From Brienomyrus brachyistius (lineage: Eukaryota; Chordata; Actinopteri; Osteoglossiformes; Mormyridae), in assembly GCF_023856365.1 (NCBI RefSeq), contig NC_064539.1:28795493-28859492 (forward strand): DNA of 64,000 nt, given 5' to 3'. The stretch's first letter is position 1. The number at the start of each line of letters is the position of its first letter. Shown one piece after another: positions 56,495-64,000 of the stretch. The translations under genes and the position numbers were made by a program. Under the pieces are notes generated by a model. The model was not told where the DNA came from and did no database searches. It saw nothing but the letters and a program-made list of their open reading frames with translations.

Positions 56495-56620
56495 GTCCGT
56501 CCATATTGAGTGGCATCCTGCACAGGGTGTCCACTGACTCATGCCCTACGCTTCCTGCATTAGAATTCAGGTTGATGGCCACCTTGTACTAGATAAGTAG
56601 TTATGGATGGATGGATATTC
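56495..56620 (+). mobile_element. SINE 3' fragment
   Basis: GAGTGGCATCCTGCACAGGG, TGTCCACTGACTCATGCCC and AGTAGTTATGGATGGATGGA match the 3' third of the (ATGG)n family. Confidence 0.75.
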
Positions 56621-57639
56621 ATGATCTCCAGTGATTTGTTTCATAATGTCATAACACATAACACTGAATGGCATAGAGATGTACAATTTCAGTAGCTTAG
56701 CCGAGTGATGTGTTTATGCTGAATCACTGATTATTGTGTGATTTCATGGCAGTCAGCAAAAATGTAACAATCTCCTTAATTCTCACTTACATTGTCTCAT
56801 CTCCCAGAGATTCCCTTCATCCACTCAGCCCTGACCCTGGGCACTAAACTTACATGCAGGATGTTAATGCTGGATTATGCTGACAGCATCCAAACAGTTT
56901 TCTTCATGTTGAAGTGTTAAGGAAGTATGACCCTCGTAGCAGTTTTAAATTACATATGCATGAAACGGCTGTTAGTCATTTTCATGATATGTTAGTCTGT
57001 CAAGAAAAGATGCATGGAATGAAATGCAATAAATCATATTAGCTCAGCGATTTGTACAATCAAATCCCGACTTATCAAATCATAGTTTGTACTCTTCACA
57101 TCAGTCATTTCTTCTAGAAAGTTCAGACAGTTCAAAACCAGGAATCCAATAACAAAAAAATGGACAAACCGAATTTCAGTGATGAATATCGCTTCTCTCT
57201 TGCAGTGAACGTTACCATAGCATCTGAGAATTCCAAGAAAATCAGCTTTAATTTAGATTTCTGTTTGATCCAGTGTTTGATCCAAAATGCTTTTAGCAAC
57301 AAATAATTATTGATGGGTATAACTGTGCTTCCTATTTTGCAGTGGTCATATGTCAAAACCAAGACTTTTAAGGGAAGTACAAGGGTCAAAGGGAGGGCAC
57401 TCTATGGCCTGTCTGGCTCTTCTTGTTCCCAGCTGGTGAAACACTAAAGATAATTTACGTTTGCTGTGCATCCATATTCATACCGGGTGCTGCTGTTCTC
57501 GGTCAGCATGTGCTCATACTGGCAAAATCTTTCACAAATCCAGTATTTTCGATATCAGCGGAACGTCATCTCTATTTAGTCACAAATTTTCTGTAAACGC
57601 TGAGCACATGTAGTTCATTTAAACTTTATGTGAGTCTGA
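56621..57639. other. AT-rich unique sequence, nothing recognised
   Basis: No gene or repeat family seen. Confidence 0.5.
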
Positions 57640-58230
57640 AGCTGAGGAATATGATTTTAAATGATGCTGTGTGCTTCACCAACCCGTACGGCCAACAGGA
57701 AGATGAGCCTGAGTTTTTCCTGTGTGGGTCTTTCCAGATCGCCTCGGGTTTTCTCGTATTTCATCCCGCTGTCCCAGAAGCCCTTGGCCGTAGCCCCGAG
57801 GCCAGGACACAATGGTGGCAGGAGCTTAGAAGGCCGGACAGGGGTGCCGTAGCTCATGGACCACAATGGAAGCCTAACCCCCAAGGAGAGATTGGCCTGG
57901 CCTACGTTACTGAGCTGCTCGACAGAGGGAGCACCCAAGGGGTCAAATGTCGAGCACGGGAGACGGCAGGCATAAAGGGATGAGGGGGCGCTGTGACAGC
58001 CCCGTGTGCCCTTGGGAGCCAGAGATTAAATGAAAGCAAAGCCTCAGACTCCTTTGGCCCACAATGAGACATTCATTTTGAGCATAAAGGCTGTATGGCG
58101 GCGCTATCGTATATTTAACTACGCGAATAAATAAATAAAGCCGCACGTCAGTCGTAAACGCGGCGGCGGATGATAAAATACGCCCCATCTGCTGACCGCA
58201 CCTTCTTCCGTGGCGTTTCGCTGCTTAATG
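57640..58230. promoter_or_regulatory. Candidate conserved block
   Basis: Repeat-free sequence. 58020-58130 has GGCCCACAATGAGACATTCA and CGTATATTTAACTACGCG, with preserved CpGs. The 117-codon + frame at 57630-57983 is the best single frame here but has no recognised domain and overlaps an equally long minus frame. Confidence 0.3.
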
Positions 58231-58839
58231 AGGGAAACCTGCGGGACGAAGGAAGCAGTGAAATCCTGCAAGGGCAAATAAAATTTAATCCTTTCCATTA
58301 ACTTTGAACTTTGTTAAGCAGAGAGCAGGCAGATATCGCTCATAGGAACCCTATCTCTGCTTATACGGGTGGTGAGGGCTTGTTTTAAGAATGCTTAGCA
58401 TGTGGTTAAGGATGCATATCTTCTTGCTAACTAAAAAAAGAGGCTGTAGAGCAGAGTGCTTGGAGCACAAGGCAGACGTTAGGTTTCCTTACTGGAGGTG
58501 GGATCTGCGAGGGGAACCACATTGTTACACTGGGTCCACCTCAAACAGACGTTAGCTGTAGAAGATGGTGATGTTAGTATGGCAGTATAAAAAAGATGTT
58601 TCAAATGAGGAAGGGGTCGCACAGAAATGAGTACGCTGAAGAACATTTAAAGTTATATATAGTATTTTTATTTTTGAGTAATTTTGATTCATGTGTTTTC
58701 ATCATACATTATGGGATATACTGTATACCGGATTCCAGATATTTAGACTCTTTTCCTTCTCCTGCGTTGTGTTCCTGCTTTGCAGCATGGTCTCCTTCGC
58801 CTTACGTTGGGCCAGATTAGTTGTTATTGATTTTTCCCG
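58231..58839. other. Unique sequence, nothing recognised
   Basis: No gene or repeat family seen. Confidence 0.5.
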
Positions 58840-59560
58840 AGGTGGGGGGGGGGGATTCCCAGCAGCGGCCTGGCCACCATTCAGCACGTCACCCCCCTGT
58901 CAGACCCCATAAAAATGCCCCACCTGAATTATGCACATGAGCTTTTTGTAGCATTATGCCCAGCCTGGTATTATTCTAACCCCCCACCCCCATTGTAGCT
59001 ATAGCTTGCGCTGGACTTCGACTCTAACCGTCTGATCTCAGCACTCCTGGGGTCACAGCCTTTCAACCTCAGGGGCTTGACGTCTGCCACGGCGGCTTGA
59101 CAAATCGCCCCCGCGGACACAAAGAGGCGCTTCAGCGGCGGCGTGAGAGAGCCCCCACCCACACACCCCCACACCCTGACGCCCCCGTGCGACGCTGCAG
59201 CACGCTGTTACGCTTTTCCCGTGCTTTCGCTCGCACAAAGGAGAAAGGGAGGAAGGCAGGGAAGAGAGAGGCATGTCTGAGCCCAAAGAATGCTTTCATA
59301 CGAGGGAAGCTATGATGCAGAGTCGCCCCCTTCAACATCGCAGCTCCCCTGGGGCCCTCCCCAAGCTGCGCCCCCCCCCCCCCCACCCCCCCCCAACAAG
59401 AAGGCCATTGAGTGCAAACGATCCCCACCAACGTCGCTCTTTGTCCCCGGCTGCTCTTATCGAGAATTTCATCTCCTCTGGCTTTAATCAGTGGAAAATG
59501 AGCGCCGACGGCAGCAGGGTTAGCGTTTAGCGCCGAGGGTGCTGCAGACCCCCACTCCAA
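58840..59560. other. GC-rich block with C/G runs
   Basis: G-run near 58842-58853 and C-runs near 59371-59393, with CpG-richer sequence between (GCTTCAGCGGCGGCGTGAGA). Several frames on both strands up to 142 codons result from composition. Possible CpG-rich regulatory region. Confidence 0.4.
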
Positions 59561-59679
59561 AAGGCCGGACCCCGTTAATAGCCCCCGTCCACCCTTCAGA
59601 AGATGTCAGCATCCACAGGGAGAAAAGGCTGCACAACCCACGCAAAAACGAGAAGAGGTCTCTTTCGTGGAAACCAGGC
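59561..59679. other. Unique sequence
   Basis: No feature recognised. Confidence 0.4.
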
Positions 59680-60230
59680 GTGCAAGAATGTAATAATCTT
59701 TGATAATTAGCCCTTTCGATTTCAAAGCAAGCTTTCCCCAGACCTTATCTCATGTGGATACTGGAGTTCCCTCTTACTTTAAAGTTGCCATTGTCACTGA
59801 AGCTATTTTTAATCTTTTTTTTTTTTTTTTTTTTTCGTTTATTTCACCCCCTGTGCATTAGCAAGAGAGGGACAGTTCATGATACGACAACATATCACAC
59901 GGATTATTCATATCCTAGAGGAGATTAATCTATTTTATTTGTCACAATCGAGTTAATGGCCTCAGAAAGATAAATTAGCGCAGAAAGCAAACAAAGTAAG
60001 CGGAGAATTTCCTGCATGAAACAAGAGCAATTTTCTTGTACGTTTAATTGTGCTAGAAGCGATTTGCCGACGGGGGTACGATTACACCACGGTTATAATT
60101 AATGCCGTGCTCCAGTTCACGAGATGTTTGTCGGCCGTCCTTATAAACTACCTGCAACTTTTGATGCGTTAATCTTTTCTCTGATTTTACATTTACTTTG
60201 CAAACAGAGCCAGACTAGGGCAAAATGAGT
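59680..60230. promoter_or_regulatory. Strong candidate conserved non-coding element
   Basis: Apart from a T21 run at 59815-59835, this block is repeat-free and motif-dense: TTTGATAATTAGCCC, GATAAATTAGCG, CGTTTAATTGTGC, TTATAATTAATGCCG and GATGCGTTAATC. No coding frame of note. Typical of enhancer-like deserts; unverified. Confidence 0.35.
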
Positions 60231-60244
60231 TGTTTACCATTGAA

Positions 60245-60305
60245 AATCCATCCATCTATCCATCCATCCATCCATCCATGTTCTAATTGTTAATCCAGTC
60301 CAAGG
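60245..60305 (-). mobile_element. SINE tail remnant
   Basis: (CATC)n-type tract followed by TTAATCCAGTCCAAGG, the reversed and decayed 3' end of the (ATGG)n family. Confidence 0.55.
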
Positions 60306-61079
60306 ACCTTTGAAACAACACTATTTAAATGTATATGTAACCTTAATAGGAAAAAAATTCCATGTTTTATTTTCTCATGATTTTGTAATAGAAATATCCG
60401 TATCTGTTCCTGGTCCCGTCCTTCATTGCTTTTATCATTTGGAGATTCAAATTGAATTCATCCTGTAGATTTTAAGTTATAATTGGGACACTGGTTTGAA
60501 GGGATTTAATGGAAAAACATAAACCTTCTTGGCTGCAGCTACTTTGATTTGCTACAACTGAAAGACAATACAAAGCTAGCAGTGATTACAATAGAGTGTT
60601 TCGAAAAATAACTGTATACAATCAGGCCTGACTCAATAAAGCTGAGTAGTGAACAGCTTAACCAGCAAGGCGAAGCTGCTCGCCCAGCGTTTCCACTGTC
60701 AGCTTCATGAAAGACCATGGATTCACACTGCATCCACAGCAGAAACACACTCCGATTCGCTAAATTATAAGGAAGTGTTATGACACGACGATCTGATTGG
60801 TCAATGTAAATCACGGGGGTGGAAGCCTGGCTTTGTCCTGTTGCTGCATGTAACTGCTGTAGCCCGGGGAGGGTTACTTTGCGGGGGGGGCAAGTGAGCT
60901 GACTTGCCGTGATGCATTGATTTTTGACTAGATGCAATGTGTGTGAATGTCTATACCAAAGCAACATAACATAATTTCCATTCAATATCCATTCATATAT
61001 TCTCCATATTTACTCATCCCTACCTATCCCAGAATGCAAAGGCCATGAGGCAGGGGGAAACTCTGAATGCTTTTAAAAG
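60306..61079. other. Unique sequence, no gene recognised
   Basis: The 148-codon minus frame at 60539-60985 shows no domain. A short minus SINE scrap (CCTATCCCAGAATGC, CCATGAGGCAGGG) lies at about 61023-61062. Confidence 0.5.
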
Positions 61080-61335
61080 TAAAAATTACTATACTGTACT
61101 ATTCTGTACTAAACAGCACTGCTCTACATTACACTACACTACACTTTGCTGCAGTATATTATACTACAGTATCAGGTATCTTAACCACAGGTTCGCAAGC
61201 AGGTTTTGTTGAGCTGCACCCCACAACCCCCACCCCCGCCATCATTAGAAAGGCTCAGAAAACTTGCTTTATGCTATGCTATACTATAGTACCCTATACT
61301 ATACTACACTATATTATACTACTATACAATATCAA
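61080..61335. repeat. Degenerate (ACTAT/ACACT)n pentamer array, interrupted
   Basis: Pentamer-like sequence at 61085-61172 (ACACTACACTACAC) and 61270-61330 (CTATACTATACTACAC) is split by about 95 bp of unrelated sequence (ACCACAGGTTCGCAAGCAGG onward). The interruption may be an insertion. Confidence 0.7.
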
Positions 61336-62084
61336 ATTTTACATTTACAAAACAGTTGGATGGCAATATTAACAGGCACCACTAATCAGCAGTGAGAAAT
61401 ATGAATTTGGCAGTTCAGTCATTGACAGAATCACTTCTCACAAATTTATAGGGAGACATCAGTTAGAATTTTGAGCCAATCAGGAGAAAGAGTGCTGAAC
61501 GTATCGGGACAGAAAGTTTGTCCAGTTCGGGGTTTGCATCCCTCACGACATTCACCACAGTCAGGCTGGGCTGACGGCATTAGGACTTATTTACCTCCTA
61601 ATTAAGCGACAGCTAAACCTAAACCTAACAGCTACTCTCCATGCTTGGAGAACTGCGGACAATTCATCTTCCTCATTTAAGTGGCAAAGGCGCCTAATTA
61701 GCACCCTGCTGTAATGGTGCAGTTGTGAGCTCAGTATGACTCAATAGTGTAATAGGACATGAATCAAGGCAGAGCGGACTGGCTCATTTTCTCTCACACG
61801 ATGAGTGACTGGTGTCCGTGATTTTGGTCTGTGCCTAAAACGATGTGCTGCACCTTTCCCTGCAATATCAGACTCATTAACGAGCCCATTGGCATTCAGT
61901 CTGATGTATTAATTTCTCTGGGAGCTCTGTGCATTGTTATATTGAATATTGTAAATGTGTGCAATGTAAGCATATTGCTCGTCATAAAGGAGTTTTACTT
62001 CATTTTGCTGTGTGGGTTCCCCACATATCCATCCATCCAGCAAGGGAATGATTTTCTAGTCCAGCGCAGGACACATGGTGCACA

Positions 62085-62086
<2 letters not shown>
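61336..62086. other. Unique sequence with a SINE scrap at the end
   Basis: No gene recognised. ATCCATCCATCCAGCAAGGG and TCTAGTCCAGCGCAGGAC at about 62028-62072 are a minus-strand SINE 3' scrap; the (CA)n tract follows where the family has its GTGTG segment. Confidence 0.5.

Positions 62087-62157
<71 letters not shown>
62087..62157. repeat. (CA)n microsatellite, 35 units
   Basis: Uninterrupted (AC)35. Probably expanded from the CA-rich segment of the adjoining SINE scrap. Likely polymorphic. Confidence 0.97.
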
Positions 62158-62160
<3 letters not shown>

Positions 62161-62588
62161 CTGATTTGGAGGAAGATGATGACGACTTTTGGTTGTTGTT
62201 TTTCACAGAACTGAAAATGTATCTTTTCTTTAGGTGTGTGACCTTCTTTAAACACACATCATGGACCCTCTGCCACACACCCCCCCCCCCCCCCCCCCCA
62301 CACACATACACACACATTCACATAAAAATGTGACAGGCTGCAGGGTTCAAGTCCTCCCTAATACACAAATAGAAACAGCTGTCTCCAATCGGTATTGAGC
62401 ATGCTCCGGCTTGGGGGGGCGGGGGGGGGGGGTCTCAGTTTCACCCCTCATCTGCCTGGAATTCAGAATTTCCTGAGCGGAGATCAAATGGCAGCAGGGG
62501 TTCTGGGGTGGGGGGGGGGTTGCCATTGGTGCTGATAAATGGACACCCACCATACGGACTCGCGTCAGGACGCATGCTCACCGTCACC
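62158..62588. other. Low-complexity-rich sequence
   Basis: C20 at 62280-62299 followed by a CA tract, and G-rich tracts near 62414-62432 and 62508-62519. No gene. Confidence 0.6.
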
Positions 62589-62884
62589 CAGGGACGGATT
62601 ATGGGTTGTGTGGGCCCCTGGGCAAAACGTTCGCGAGGGCCCCCCCCCACCACCACCACCAGCACCACAATTCACGGGCCCTTGGCAGCCAAACGCCCTC
62701 CCTATAGGGTCAGGGGCCCTTGTAGGCAGAGGATCAAAGAATGTAGGCCCTCTAAAATAGACAAACGAAAATACATTGTTGATAAGCGTTGCAAATTGTT
62801 TTGCGCTAGGGGCCCCACGGGCCCCCTGCACCCCAAGGGCCCCTGGGCAGCGGCCCCGCTGGCCCGGTCTGTAATCCGTCCCTG
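62589..62884. mobile_element. hAT-like non-autonomous element with perfect 8-bp duplication
   Basis: The left end CAGGGACGGATTATGGG and the right end CTGTAATCCGTCCCTG are inverted copies; homology extends inward through GGGCCCCTGGGC. The 8-bp sequence CCGTCACC lies at both edges (62581-62588 and 62885-62892). CAGGG termini and an 8-bp duplication define hAT elements. The element is 296 bp and carries no transposase. Intact duplication suggests a fairly recent insertion. Confidence 0.9.
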
Positions 62885-62892
62885 CCGTCACC

Positions 62893-63619
62893 TGTGCATG
62901 CATGTGTCCGCACGCTCGGAAATAACACTCGCCCTCTGCTGCAGGCTCACACGGGACCCTGGATGAAACACTCACCTCCCCCCCACTTGGACCTCTGCAA
63001 GCTGCATGTCTCTCATGTTACACCCAAACAGAGCCCCTGCCTGCACCTTTAAAAGCTCACGGGAGAGTCGGTCGCATTCCTGCGTCGTCTGTGGGTCAGA
63101 ATGAGCTCAGGTCTGCAGGACCATTCGGGACGCTTCAGGCCTCCGCGGGGGGGTCGCCCCACAGCTGCCCGTGACCTGCGTCTGCCCAAATTTGTCCTCA
63201 ATCAATGGCACACATATGGCGTGGGATATCCAGTTCCGTACTCTCTGGCCTAAAATGATTGACAGATGTTCGTGCACCCAGGTGGAGAATAAACACATTG
63301 TCTTCAGATTCTTTAACAGGTGGTACGGGGAAGCCACAGCATCCGGAATGGCGTGGTATGGGATCCACGGCAGGGCAGGGGGGCAGTGTGCGCTACATGA
63401 ATGATGTGGTTTTCAGTTGGGCACCCCTCCCCCAACAGATGGTGGCAAAAACACACATGATTACCGGGGCCTGTTGACTGTTTGTCAGAATGACTCTTTT
63501 CCAACTCGGACCGTGCACACGCTCGACCCCCCCCACGCCCCCCCCCCCCCCAGCAGCGGTGGGGGCTGCTGGATTTACTCACCTCTCACGCCTCTGTCAG
63601 CCCTTAGCGATTTACTGCC
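62893..63619. other. Unique sequence, no gene recognised
   Basis: C-run at 63538-63551. Overlapping frames on both strands without domains. Confidence 0.5.
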
Positions 63620-63975
63620 ACCACACATGAGGGAGCTGCTCTGTCACCAGCCCTTTAATTGACTTACAGCCTCTTTCTTTCTGCTGTTCGGCTCGTTTCA
63701 GTCTCAGGTTCTTAATTATATAGCGCCCTGCCAATAATTACCCCCAAACCCCACATTTACCCCTGGCTTCACTGCTTTCATGCTGTCTCAGGCCATAACC
63801 CCAGGCCCCTTGCCCTTGCTGGACTGAACAAAACTGTCTGTAAGAGTGAGTCATTCACTCATTGGGCAACATCTCCTCACAATTACAATAAACAGCTTTA
63901 ATTAATAGAGAGGAAACAATAATGTAATGGGTGGATTATAATAATAATAATCAACAACAACAATAATAATAATAA
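63620..63975. promoter_or_regulatory. Candidate conserved non-coding element
   Basis: CCCTTTAATTGACTTACAGC, TTCTTAATTATATAGCGCC, CCAATAATTACCCCC and GCTTTAATTAATAGAGAGG lie in about 260 bp of repeat-free sequence. (ATAA)/(CAA) microsatellite sequence ends the block at 63939-63975. Confidence 0.35.
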
Positions 63976-63985
63976 GTTGTACATG

Positions 63986-64000
63986 TGCGGCATGGTGGTG
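63986..64000 (+). mobile_element. Start of another SINE, cut by the window edge
   Basis: GCGGCATGGTGGTG is identical to the head of the 13321 copy. The rest lies beyond the window. Confidence 0.7.

Noticed and set aside
60539..60985. 148-codon minus frame
   Set aside because: No recognisable domain, no splice or promoter context; consistent with chance.

Overview
The window looks like non-coding nuclear DNA from a ray-finned (teleost-type) fish. The evidence is the repeats: a tRNA-headed SINE with an (ATGG)n tail, a second tRNA-SINE of the type common in teleosts, a PIF/Harbinger-like element with TAA target duplications, hAT-like elements, and an IS630-type transposase relic. Microsatellites and minisatellites are dense. 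I cannot narrow the species further. I recognise no intact protein-coding gene, rRNA or functional tRNA. Almost all open frames are chance frames, or frames through tandem repeats that stay open whatever the reading phase. The window is best read as an intergenic desert or a very large intron.

Layout. 1-10 kb is mostly unique AT-rich sequence. It holds several TAATTA-rich blocks that look like conserved non-coding elements, a promoter-like CCAAT/GC-box/TATA cluster near 0.9-1.1 kb, a long (TCTA)n array and a 41-bp tandem repeat. 10-26 kb is rich in repeats: an hAT-like hairpin element (12.5 kb), a 14-bp satellite (12.9 kb), a young full-length SINE with perfect target duplication (13.3 kb), a 79-bp higher-order repeat (16 kb), a 66-bp minisatellite (20.6-21.6 kb), a nested SINE insertion (23.4-23.9 kb) and a tRNA-Val-like pseudogene (25.4 kb). 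26-46 kb is mostly unique, with enhancer-like blocks, scattered SINE fragments, one 5'-truncated SINE with an 11-bp target duplication (37.8 kb) and an 84-bp tandem duplication (40.3 kb). 46-57 kb holds a TTGTG satellite, the PIF/Harbinger-like element (49.2-49.8 kb), a SINE whose middle has expanded into a 47-bp minisatellite (51-51.9 kb) and the broken IS630-like transposase (54.9-55.75 kb). 57-64 kb returns to unique sequence with GC-rich and TAATTA-rich blocks and an hAT-like element with a perfect 8-bp target duplication (62.6-62.9 kb). A new SINE copy is cut by the right edge.

No set of genes works together here. Any function would be regulatory: several repeat-poor blocks keep homeodomain, SOX and nuclear-receptor-like motifs, as expected around developmental genes. 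That reading is inference and needs cross-species alignment. Three short segments have good splice signals (209-275, 28840-28858, 35561-35643) and are the only places where an exon of a large gene might hide.
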